Positions 6,634 to 13,552 of a stretch of DNA of 16,393 bases are shown here, one piece after another. Each line of letters begins with the position of its first letter. Position 1 is the stretch's first letter. The notes below the pieces were generated by a model, which searched no databases, was not told the DNA's origin, and saw only the letters and a list, made by a program, of their open reading frames with translations. Location: assembly GCA_002352145.1 (NCBI GenBank), contig DEHX01000171.1, forward strand, positions 22,447-38,839, written 5' to 3'. This DNA is from Chitinophagaceae bacterium UBA2789 (GTDB lineage: Bacteria > Bacteroidota > Bacteroidia > Chitinophagales > Chitinophagaceae). The position numbers and the translations under genes are program-made.

Positions 6634-7095
6634 ATGACCCGTTTATATTTATTTCTGCTGCTTTTTCTGCCTGCAATTTCCTTTGGGCAACGATATATGA
6701 ATTTTACCAAATCAGCCTTAAAGGATTCTCTTGCAGCTAAAAATGAAAAGAAAAAAGGGGTTACAACCAGCTTAAAAGACACAAAGGATGATCTGATCTA
6801 CACCATTAAAGGACCGGGCACTGATCAAACAGACATTATATACAGCTTTGACAGTCTTGGCAGATGTCTCAGGGAAAAAGTTATAGCCGGATGCGATACC
6901 TGCATTCATTCAAAACTGCAATCTATTCTCAATATCCAATCCTATAAGTGGAAAAAGATAAACGAAAATCAATATGTTTCCCGCTTTGAGGACCGCCTGA
7001 TGATTGAGCTTTCTGTTAACAAACAGGAGCACTCATTTTATATCCACCGTATGGAATGGACCCAGCTGCTATATGATATTCTGCTGGGTAAATAA
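6634..7095 (+). CDS. Secreted protein of unknown function (153 aa)
   Basis: I do not recognise this family. A signal peptide is clear (RLYLFLLLFLPAISFG|Q), with the cut before Gln20 as usual for this phylum. The mature protein is about 134 aa, basic, with a KNEKKKG stretch. It then shows alternating strand patterns such as DLIYTIKG, DIIYSFDSLGRCLREKVIAG and QYVSRFEDRLMIEL. Two Cys in CDTC (about residues 89-92) could form a disulfide, but no His follows, so this is not a haem site. The gene is divergent from the PKD lipoprotein gene and converges on the cytochrome lipoprotein gene with only 6 nt between stops. Confidence 0.78.
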   Translation: MTRLYLFLLLFLPAISFGQRYMNFTKSALKDSLAAKNEKKKGVTTSLKDTKDDLIYTIKGPGTDQTDIIYSFDSLGRCLREKVIAGCDTCIHSKLQSILNIQSYKWKKINENQYVSRFEDRLMIELSVNKQEHSFYIHRMEWTQLLYDILLGK

Positions 7096-7101
7096 GTATA
7101 G

Positions 7102-7455
7102 CTATTTTTCAAGAAGCCCGTCTGCTTTCCACTGTTTGAAAACTAAAATAGTACTATCGCTAAGTTTAGCCGTCTTTTTGAAAGGCATAAATCCCTTATC
7201 TGCGGGATTCAGTTCAATTCGGCGAATGATCTCATCAATGTCAGTTTTCACACTGGCATATGTATCATAAGGCTTCTTCTTACCGCCTTTTGCAGGAATA
7301 TGGCAGGGGGAGCAATTGTTGGCTAATACTGTCATAAGGTTTGCCTCATAGGTAAGTTTTGCTGGTGCAGATGTTGTGACTTTTTGGGCAGGGTTACAAT
7401 TTGATAAAACGAAAACTCCTGTAATGATCAATGTTAATAAAGATACTTTTTTCAT
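7102..7455 (-). CDS. Monohaem cytochrome c-like lipoprotein
   Basis: A small (117 aa) exported electron-transfer candidate. The signal VSLLTLIITGVFVLSNC gives lipidation at Cys20. The mature part has a haem c attachment site CSPCH (Cys48, Cys51, His52) in LANNCSPCHIPAKGG. A plausible distal ligand is Met90 in GFMPF, followed by the closing helix SDSTILVFKQWKADGLLEK. This layout resembles short cytochrome domains of the PSCyt1 type. NPAQ after Cys20 lacks the surface-export signature, so a periplasm-facing location is likelier. The gene stands alone, divergent from the MFS transporter; no oxidase or dehydrogenase partner is nearby. Maturation would need a Ccm or Ccs system encoded elsewhere. 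A weak TACATTTA box is seen on the minus strand at 7475-7482. Confidence 0.82.
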   Translation of the reverse strand: MKKVSLLTLIITGVFVLSNCNPAQKVTTSAPAKLTYEANLMTVLANNCSPCHIPAKGGKKKPYDTYASVKTDIDEIIRRIELNPADKGFMPFKKTAKLSDSTILVFKQWKADGLLEK

Positions 7456-7566
7456 GTTGGTTAAGTGTTTGGAATAAATGTATAAAATATCCTGAACAAT
7501 ACATTTCCAATCGTGTAATTAACAACAACAGGTTGCCACAAGCTCCAAAACCAAACCACCAAACTG

Positions 7567-7574
7567 TACCTTTG
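7567..7574 (+). promoter_or_regulatory. -7 promoter element (TACCTTTG) for the MFS gene
   Basis: It matches TAnnTTTG exactly and ends only 8 nt before the ATG at 7583, so transcription would begin at or just before the start codon. No -33 TTG occurs at the usual spacing. The following CCGCACCC resembles the stretch after the tRNA-Val(TAC) promoter box. Confidence 0.6.
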
Positions 7575-7582
7575 CCGCACCC

Positions 7583-8779
7583 ATGATATCGGCTACAGCA
7601 AAAACATACCGGAATGCATTTACAGGCCTGTCAAAAGAGACCTGGCTTTTATCGTTGATCATGCTGATCAACAGAAGCGGCACCATGGTCATCCCCTTCA
7701 TGACCCTTTATCTCACCAGCCCGGAAATGGGTTACTCTGTTGGTGAAGCTGGGATTGTTTTCGGGCTATTTGGCGCAGGAGCATTTAGCGGTGCCTGGCT
7801 GGGTGGAAGGCTGACCGATAAAATTGGATTTTACCCCGTTCAATTAATAGCATTATCCGGCGGTGGTATACTTTTTATGATTTTGGGGCAAATGAATACC
7901 TACCCCCTGATTTGCCTCTTCACCTACCTGCTAAGCTTCGTTAATGAAGCCTTCCGGCCGGCCAATTCAACTGCAATTGCTTTTTACTCAAAAGAGGAGA
8001 ACAGAACCCGGTCATACGCATTGAACAGGCTGGCCATAAATTTGGGATGGGCTGTGGGAAGCGGCCTGGGTGGCTTTTTGGCCAATATCAATTATGAACT
8101 GCTTTTCTGGGTGGATGGATGTACCAATATTGGAGCAGCTGTATTGATGTGGCTGGTACTAAAACCTGTTGCTTATAAGCCGTCCGCCAGAAAAGGTAGC
8201 AATAGCGTTGCGATTAAGTCGGCATACAAGGATAAAGTCTATTTGATTTTTGCGGTCATTACCCTGCTGTTTGCAAGCTGTTTCTTTCAGCTCTTTAATA
8301 ATTTGCCTTTATTCTTTGAAAAGGAAATGCACTTTTCAAAACCATTTATCGGCATACTAATGAGTGCAAACGGAGTGATTATAGCCCTGCTGGAAATGGT
8401 ATTGATTTATAAATTAGAAGGCAGGCGCCAGAATATTGTGTACATAACCACTGGTGTTTTCATCGTTGGACTTTCGTTCTTACTGTTGAATGCGCCAGGC
8501 CCAGCCGCTGTAGTTGCATCGGGAATGATTTTTCTAGTCACTATTGGAGAGATATTATCGATGCCCTTTATGAACAGTTATTGGATTGCACGGACACAAC
8601 CTTCTAACAGGGGGCAGTATGCGGCTTTGTACACCATGGCCTGGTCTGCGGCACAAACCCTTGGCCCGATGGGTGGTGCTCAAATAGCCCAGCATTGGGG
8701 CTTCAGCAACTTGTGGTGGATTACAGGAGGCTTATGTATTATTGCGGCAGCTGCTTTTAAACATTTTGTCCGTAACTGA
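7583..8779 (+). CDS. MFS transporter (DHA1-like)
   Basis: This is a 398-aa inner-membrane major facilitator superfamily transporter, presumably a proton-coupled exporter; the substrate is unknown. About 12 hydrophobic segments are visible. Motif A between helices 2 and 3 is GGRLTDKIG at 74-82. The N-terminus (YRNAFTGLSKETWLLSL) and LINRSGTMVIPFMTLYLT are typical of a Bacteroidota MFS group. The two halves are split by a polar loop near residues 200-215 (PVAYKPSARKGSNS). The ATG at 7583 is fixed by the promoter box just upstream. The neighbouring downstream lipoprotein has its own promoter, so this gene appears to be a single transcription unit. Confidence 0.9.
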   Translation: MISATAKTYRNAFTGLSKETWLLSLIMLINRSGTMVIPFMTLYLTSPEMGYSVGEAGIVFGLFGAGAFSGAWLGGRLTDKIGFYPVQLIALSGGGILFMILGQMNTYPLICLFTYLLSFVNEAFRPANSTAIAFYSKEENRTRSYALNRLAINLGWAVGSGLGGFLANINYELLFWVDGCTNIGAAVLMWLVLKPVAYKPSARKGSNSVAIKSAYKDKVYLIFAVITLLFASCFFQLFNNLPLFFEKEMHFSKPFIGILMSANGVIIALLEMVLIYKLEGRRQNIVYITTGVFIVGLSFLLLNAPGPAAVVASGMIFLVTIGEILSMPFMNSYWIARTQPSNRGQYAALYTMAWSAAQTLGPMGGAQIAQHWGFSNLWWITGGLCIIAAAAFKHFVRN

Positions 8780-8798
8780 TTTTAACCTTCACAATCGT

Positions 8799-8829
8799 TT
8801 TGAAAAAGCTAATAACCGGACTACCTTTG
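8799..8829 (+). promoter_or_regulatory. Promoter for the NTF2-like lipoprotein gene: TTTG -33, TACCTTTG -7
   Basis: TTTG at 8799-8802, a 19-nt spacer and TACCTTTG at 8822-8829 form a near-perfect Bacteroidota promoter. The box ends 6 nt before ATG 8836. This argues against the in-frame TTG at 8800 as a start, since that TTG is part of the -33 element. Confidence 0.75.
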
Positions 8830-8835
8830 CATCCC

Positions 8836-9276
8836 ATGAAAAATACACTTATCCTGATTATTGCAACCACCACTCTCACCCTGCTTTCTTGTAAGCAGAA
8901 AAAAGAAATATTGACGGCAAAAGACGTCCAGGCCGTTATCAGTCGTTTTGACAATGGCTGGAAAAACAAGGATACTGTAGCTGTAGATTCCGCACTAGCA
9001 GTCAATTACATTTATTTTACCCAGTCCGGTGGCACATACGAAAGGCAAAATGTAATGAAAACAGCCGCTTCGCCGGAATATAGACTGGAAAAGTACAGCC
9101 GGGAGGAAATCTCTTACCATATAGAGGGCAACACCGCTATTGTCAATACAGTATGGATCGGCATCGGCACTTACAGAGGCAAGTCATTCGCTGACACACA
9201 ACGATGTAGCATGACTATTATAAAAAGGGGCGGTAAAACACAAATTCTTTCTGAACACTGCACTGTTATAAAATAA
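8836..9276 (+). CDS. Lipoprotein with SnoaL/DUF4440-like (NTF2-fold) domain
   Basis: The 146-aa protein starts with lipoprotein signal MKNTLILIIATTTLTLLSC, lipidated at Cys19. The rest fits a SnoaL-like/DUF4440 NTF2-fold domain. A first helix AVISRFDNGWKNKDTVAVDS is followed by YIYFTQSGGTYERQN, the conserved position where these proteins place a 'G' after a short beta hairpin. Strands YHIEGNTAIVNTVWIGIG and RCSMTIIKRGGKTQILSEH complete the cone. Such domains bind small ligands or act as accessory subunits; no catalytic residues can be assigned. KQKKE follows Cys19, so the acidic surface-export signature is not clear. The start is ATG 8836, because the longer TTG reading overlaps the promoter. 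Confidence 0.83.
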   Translation: MKNTLILIIATTTLTLLSCKQKKEILTAKDVQAVISRFDNGWKNKDTVAVDSALAVNYIYFTQSGGTYERQNVMKTAASPEYRLEKYSREEISYHIEGNTAIVNTVWIGIGTYRGKSFADTQRCSMTIIKRGGKTQILSEHCTVIK

Positions 9277-9348
9277 TAGCGCATCGGCGCAACGACAAAG
9301 GCAAAAGCTTCATCTAATCTACTTCATAGCCTGAAAATAGCAAAGTCT

Positions 9349-9356
9349 TACTTTTG
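9349..9356 (+). promoter_or_regulatory. -7 promoter element (TACTTTTG) for pafA
   Basis: It matches TAnnTTTG exactly and ends 5 nt before ATG 9362 and 14 nt before ATG 9371. No TTG occurs at the usual -33 distance. It is part of an 8-nt inverted repeat (GGCAAAAG near 9299 with CTTTTGCC at 9351-9358), which may be chance. Confidence 0.55.
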
Positions 9357-9361
9357 CCAAA

Positions 9362-10990
9362 ATGATTTACATGAGGATTATTCTTTTGTCCCTTTGCATT
9401 GTTGCCATAGCATTAAACTCAACCGCCCAATCTACTGTTCAACGTCCAAAACTGGTTATCGGTATCGTGGTTGATCAAATGAGATGGGACTACCTTTATC
9501 GATTTTACGACCGGTATGACAATAATGGCGGATTCAAAAGAATGCTCAACCAGGGCTTTACCTGCGAAAACACCTTTATTCCTTATGCCCCTACTGTAAC
9601 TGCCTGCGGACATAGCTCCATCTATACAGGCTCAGTGCCTGCTATTAATGGTATTACCGGCAATGCCTGGTGGGATCGTACGCAAATGAGAACAGTTTAT
9701 TGCACAGAGGATAAAACAGTAAATCCCGTTGGCACCACATCTTCCAACGGAAAGCAAAGCCCCCGTAATTTACTAACTACAACCATTTGTGACGAACTGA
9801 GGATTGCCACCAATTATAAGAGCAAGGTTATAGGCGTTGCCCTGAAAGACAGAGGTGGTATTCTTCCCGCCGGACATAGTGCCAATGCCGCCTACTGGTA
9901 TGATAATACTACCGGTAAGTGGATTACTTCTACCTATTACACAAATGAGTTGCCCCAATGGGTTAGCAGTTTTAATGAATTAAAATTGGTTGACGAATAT
10001 TATAAAAAAGGCTGGTCGCTTTTATACCCGGCTAACACTTATTTGCAAAGCACAGCTGATGAAAAAAAGTATGAAGCCAAACCTTTTGGCACTTCATTCC
10101 CATACAACTTAAGCGGTTTCGCCGGTAAAGATTATGGAAAAATTACAACCACTCCATGGGGCAATACACTAACAACGGAGTTTGCCAAAAATGCCGTTAT
10201 CAACGAAGGACTTGGCGCTGATAACATAACTGATTTTCTGGCTGTAAGCTATTCATCGCCTGATTATATCGGCCATTCATTTGGACCAAACTCAATAGAA
10301 AGTGAAGATGGTTTTTTGCGCTTCGACAGAGAACTGGGAGAATTCTTTGACTTTCTTGATAAAAAAATAGGGAAAGGTCAATACACTGTTTTCCTTTCTG
10401 CCGATCATGGCGTGGCTAATATTCCTGAATACATGCAGGAAAACAAATTACCCGGAGGCAGAGTTTTTATGGCAGATGTAATTAAGCAGCTAAATAAAAC
10501 CCTGGCAGAAAAATTTAAAATAAGCAATATAGTTGTGAGTGATGATAACTACCAGTTACACCTTAATCATCCGGCTTTGGATTCTGCCAAAACAGACAAA
10601 GAGGAACTGATCGAATGGATCGTGGACTACATCAGCGCAGAACCGGGTATTGACAGAGCATTTGCGGTGGATGATCTGAATGAGATACCACTGCCGGCCA
10701 CAATAAGAAAAGCGCTGAACAACGGATATTACCCTCCGAGAAATGGCGATATCCAGATCATACTTAAGCCTAATTACATAGAAGCATGGAGCAATACCGG
10801 TACTACCCATGGGCTTTGGAATCCCTATGACTCACACATTCCTTTACTCTGGTATGGCTGGGGTATCCGGCAGGGAAAATCCAATAAGGAAGTGTACATG
10901 ACCGATATTGCCCCAACTATAGCAGCATTGTTACATATTCAAATGCCCAATGGTTCTGTGGGACAGGTCATCAGTGAAGTATTGAAGTAA
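9362..10990 (+). CDS. pafA: PafA-type alkaline phosphatase, secreted
   Basis: This is a secreted phosphomonoesterase of the alkaline phosphatase superfamily that releases phosphate from organic esters outside the cytoplasm. A signal peptide ends STA|Q near residue 22. In 542 aa the metal and catalytic residues are in place: Asp38 (VVDQMRWDY), nucleophile Thr80 (PTVTACGH), Asn101 (GITGNAWW), Lys162 and Arg164 in ALKDRGGILPAGH, Asp301/His305 (SSPDYIGHSFG), Asp348/His349 (SADHG) and His483 (TTHG). These fit the PafA set known from Elizabethkingia (T79, N100, K162, R164), which favours PafA over diesterases. The start could be ATG 9362 or ATG 9371; the latter gives a cleaner signal (MRIILLSL). 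The next gene follows after 78 nt on the same strand. Confidence 0.92.
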   Translation: MIYMRIILLSLCIVAIALNSTAQSTVQRPKLVIGIVVDQMRWDYLYRFYDRYDNNGGFKRMLNQGFTCENTFIPYAPTVTACGHSSIYTGSVPAINGITGNAWWDRTQMRTVYCTEDKTVNPVGTTSSNGKQSPRNLLTTTICDELRIATNYKSKVIGVALKDRGGILPAGHSANAAYWYDNTTGKWITSTYYTNELPQWVSSFNELKLVDEYYKKGWSLLYPANTYLQSTADEKKYEAKPFGTSFPYNLSGFAGKDYGKITTTPWGNTLTTEFAKNAVINEGLGADNITDFLAVSYSSPDYIGHSFGPNSIESEDGFLRFDRELGEFFDFLDKKIGKGQYTVFLSADHGVANIPEYMQENKLPGGRVFMADVIKQLNKTLAEKFKISNIVVSDDNYQLHLNHPALDSAKTDKEELIEWIVDYISAEPGIDRAFAVDDLNEIPLPATIRKALNNGYYPPRNGDIQIILKPNYIEAWSNTGTTHGLWNPYDSHIPLLWYGWGIRQGKSNKEVYMTDIAPTIAALLHIQMPNGSVGQVISEVLK

Positions 10991-11068
10991 ACCTTAATTA
11001 AACTGTTATTGCCGGTTTATTTGTAAATTCCATAATTAAAACTAATCAACCACCAATAACTCGTCATC

Positions 11069-12091
11069 ATGAAAAAGTTTCTTTTTGTATCCTCTTTTAT
11101 TTTAAGCACTTTTATTTTAAAAGCGCAGGCTGTTGACAGCATTCGTTTCTTTACCGATGAGCCGGTTATCGAAATGACGCTAAGTACTGATATAAGAGGC
11201 CTGCAAAATCAAAAAGGTGACGATATATTCCAGGACGGGAAAGTATCCATGAAATTCCCCGACAGCACAGTTATCACGGAAAACGTAAAAGTCGGCGCCC
11301 GGGGAAAATTCAGAAGGGGCTATTGCAGAATCCCTCCCATAATGCTCAACTTCAGAACACAAGATGGAAATTCCCGTTTTCAGTCCCTGGGAAAGTTAAA
11401 GCTTGTAATTGGCTGTGGTGTAAAATCTACAGATGAAGAATTATTACTGAAAGAGTTTTTGGTATATAAAATCTACAACCTGCTGGAAGATAAAAGTTTC
11501 AGGGTGCGTTTACTAAGGACTACTTATGAAGACACAAAAGGACGCAACAAACCCTTTACCCAATATTCTTTCCTTATCGAAGATGACGGCGATATGGCCC
11601 GTCGTAATAACTGCAAAAAGAAAGAGCATGGCCAATACCTTACCGAAGCAACCGACCGCAACACTATGACAATGGTGGCATTGTTTGAGTATATGATAAG
11701 CAATACAGACTGGTCTGTACCTAATAATCACAATGTAAAACTCATCTTTGACCGGGATAATGAGGCAGCCCCGCCGCATGCAGTACCTTATGATTTCGAT
11801 TACTGCGGGCTGGTAGATGCCAGTTATGCGATCCCGCATGAAATTATTGGAACTGAAAAAGTAACTGAACGGGTTTACAGGGGTTTTCCAAGAACATTGG
11901 AAGAAATACAAATTACCCTGGATGAATTCCGCAAGAAGAAATCAGCTATTTATGCATTGATTAATAATTTCAATCTGTTGAGCACAAGGACAAGGAAAAC
12001 AATGACAGATTTCCTCGATGAATTCTTTGAGCTTATCGAAAATAAAAACAGGGTTAAGTCCGTTTTTGTAGACAATGCCAGAACAAGCTGA
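11069..12091 (+). CDS. Secreted CotH-like kinase-fold protein
   Basis: This is a 340-aa exported protein with signal LKA|Q near residue 19. The mature sequence follows the layout of the CotH spore-coat kinase family. A basic VGARGKFRRGYCRIPPIMLNF segment (residues 75-95) parallels CotH 'RGNSS...K'. A KLKLV strand comes next, then a helix LLKEFLVYKIYNLLED with FRVRLLR, and TQYSFLIEDDGDMARR (164-179), parallel to CotH 'YLLTE'. The catalytic-loop candidate is SNTDWSVPNNHNVKLIF (Asp214, Asn222), followed by PYDFDYCG (Asp242, Asp244), which would correspond to the metal-binding DFG-like motif. CotH proteins phosphorylate secreted proteins; activity here is inference. No glycine-rich loop is evident, as in other CotH proteins. 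A HipA-like relationship is an alternative reading. It lies 78 nt downstream of pafA. Confidence 0.6.
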   Translation: MKKFLFVSSFILSTFILKAQAVDSIRFFTDEPVIEMTLSTDIRGLQNQKGDDIFQDGKVSMKFPDSTVITENVKVGARGKFRRGYCRIPPIMLNFRTQDGNSRFQSLGKLKLVIGCGVKSTDEELLLKEFLVYKIYNLLEDKSFRVRLLRTTYEDTKGRNKPFTQYSFLIEDDGDMARRNNCKKKEHGQYLTEATDRNTMTMVALFEYMISNTDWSVPNNHNVKLIFDRDNEAAPPHAVPYDFDYCGLVDASYAIPHEIIGTEKVTERVYRGFPRTLEEIQITLDEFRKKKSAIYALINNFNLLSTRTRKTMTDFLDEFFELIENKNRVKSVFVDNARTS

Positions 12092-12135
12092 TCATAGATA
12101 CAGCCTAACCACATTTTTCACCTTTAAACAACTGT

Positions 12136-12393
12136 ATGGATCTGAAAGAACAATTTGAACAAGCAGTGACTGAAAGCAAAAACCTTCCTGAACGTCCGAG
12201 TAATGACACTTTACTTCAGCTGTATTCTCTTTATAAACAAGGAACCACCGGCGACGTGAATACAGAGCCGCCTTCTAATCCTTTTGATTTTGTGGGAAAA
12301 GCCAAGTATGAAGCATGGGCAGCACTCAAAGGAAAATCATTAACAGAAGCAATGACCGAGTATATTGAGCTGGTAAAAAAACTTAAGGGTTAA
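12136..12393 (+). CDS. Acyl-CoA-binding protein (ACBP)
   Basis: This 85-aa cytoplasmic protein belongs to the four-helix ACBP family, which binds long-chain acyl-CoA esters and holds them for lipid metabolism. The hallmark segments are in order: LYSLYKQGTTGDVNTEPP (helix 2 and loop, with the conserved YKQ.T.GD), then FVGKAKYEAWAALKGKS (conserved Lys-x-Glu-Ala-Trp), then TEAMTEYIELVKKL. Length is typical (about 86 aa) and no transit or signal sequence is present. The ATG at 12136 is 44 nt after the CotH-like gene on the same strand. Its 3' end overlaps the convergent glycosyltransferase gene by 11 bp. Confidence 0.93.
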   Translation: MDLKEQFEQAVTESKNLPERPSNDTLLQLYSLYKQGTTGDVNTEPPSNPFDFVGKAKYEAWAALKGKSLTEAMTEYIELVKKLKG

Positions 12394-13552
12394 GTATCTC
12401 ATTATAGATATCATCCAGTTCTTTACCAATAACGGAATAGCTGAATTTGGCAGTGGCTTTTTCAGCTATTTTTTTTCTATCAAATTGAATATTACCTGAT
12501 GCAACCTGATGCATAGCTGTTAATAATTCATCTTCATTGCCCGGGTTGACAAGAATACCATTTTCACTATTCACTAATTCCGGTATACCGCCTGCATTGG
12601 AACTAATAACAGGTAAACCACAGCAAAGGGCCTCACCAATCACACAGGGAGAGTTTTCAATGTTACTGAAAAGGATAAGGCAATCAGATTCCTGCATTTC
12701 TGAAGCTACCTGCTGGTAGGATACAATGCCTTTAAAACAAACTTTATCTGAAAGCAGACCCAACGAAGCAGCGTACCTGGGTAAAATATCATTCAAGTTA
12801 CCAACCATATGCAAAGTCGCGGTGCCACCACCTTCAGTATATGACTTAAATGATCTCAGAATTCCTTCCGCATTTTTCAATGGCACCATATTTGACACAT
12901 GTATAAACCTGAAGTCTGTTTGTTTTTTTTGTTTCTGGAAAAAAATGTTCGTATCAACAGTATTGGGTACTATTACATATTTAATCTTGCCAACCATCCT
13001 CTTTACTCCTTCCGCCAGGAATTTACTAACTGATACAAAACCACTGGCCTGCTGAAATATCCGTCGGGTATAATTTTTGAAAATTTTTGATCGATTTAAA
13101 TAACTATCACTTCCTGTTTCTTCATTATAAATACCATAATGCTCGGTAATGATAAAAGGAATCCGGTATCGCTTTTTTAGCCATAAGGCCAGTAAACCTG
13201 CCTTTATCGGTACCTGAACATGCACCAGGTCCGGTTTACCAATTTCCACGATGTAGCGCCGTATAGCTTGCTTAAAAACAAACAAGTATTTAAAATGTGC
13301 TCTGATTTTTCCAAAAAAAGAACTACTGACCGGAAAAAATACTAGATGTTCAGTGAGGCCATCACTCTTTCGGATTTCCTTTTCTTTCTTATTTATTTTT
13401 CCAGAATTATCGCCGGCAACATAAATAACATATATATCGTTGAAAGCAGCGGCTGCTCTTGCATGCCTTTGAATAAAATCTCCATTAAATGGATCTATTT
13501 TACTGGGATACCAGCTGCACAACCACAATATTTTCTTTCTACTTTGTTCCAC
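12383..13552 (-). CDS. Glycosyltransferase family 4 (GT-B)
   Basis: A 389-aa retaining GT-B glycosyltransferase of the GT4 group, probably acting on a cell-surface or lipid-linked glycan; donor and acceptor are unknown. The N-terminal acceptor domain starts ILWLCSWYPSKIDPFNGDF, with PDLVHVQVP and ITEHYG. The C-terminal donor domain has FIHVSNMVPLKN, and the EX7E motif is Glu299 and Glu307 in IENSPCVIGEALCCGLPVIS, followed by AGGIPELV. The start is GTG at 13552, inside the end of the Kef antiporter gene (14-bp overlap). It is supported by AAGGAGGAG 7 nt upstream, the only strong Shine-Dalgarno sequence noticed in this window. The 3' end overlaps the ACBP gene by 11 bp. The gene is the last of a three-gene unit with the Kef genes. 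Confidence 0.88.
   Translation of the reverse strand: MEQSRKKILWLCSWYPSKIDPFNGDFIQRHARAAAAFNDIYVIYVAGDNSGKINKKEKEIRKSDGLTEHLVFFPVSSSFFGKIRAHFKYLFVFKQAIRRYIVEIGKPDLVHVQVPIKAGLLALWLKKRYRIPFIITEHYGIYNEETGSDSYLNRSKIFKNYTRRIFQQASGFVSVSKFLAEGVKRMVGKIKYVIVPNTVDTNIFFQKQKKQTDFRFIHVSNMVPLKNAEGILRSFKSYTEGGGTATLHMVGNLNDILPRYAASLGLLSDKVCFKGIVSYQQVASEMQESDCLILFSNIENSPCVIGEALCCGLPVISSNAGGIPELVNSENGILVNPGNEDELLTAMHQVASGNIQFDRKKIAEKATAKFSYSVIGKELDDIYNEILNP

Noticed and set aside
9299..9358. GGCAAAAG...CTTTTGCC inverted repeat upstream of pafA as an operator
   Set aside because: The right arm is simply the -7 box with its usual following CC; the arms are about 44 nt apart, and a chance match is likely.
10994..11039. 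Inverted repeat TTAATTA...TAATTAA between pafA and the CotH-like gene
   Set aside because: Seven AT-only bases 32 nt apart are expected by chance in an AT-rich spacer.
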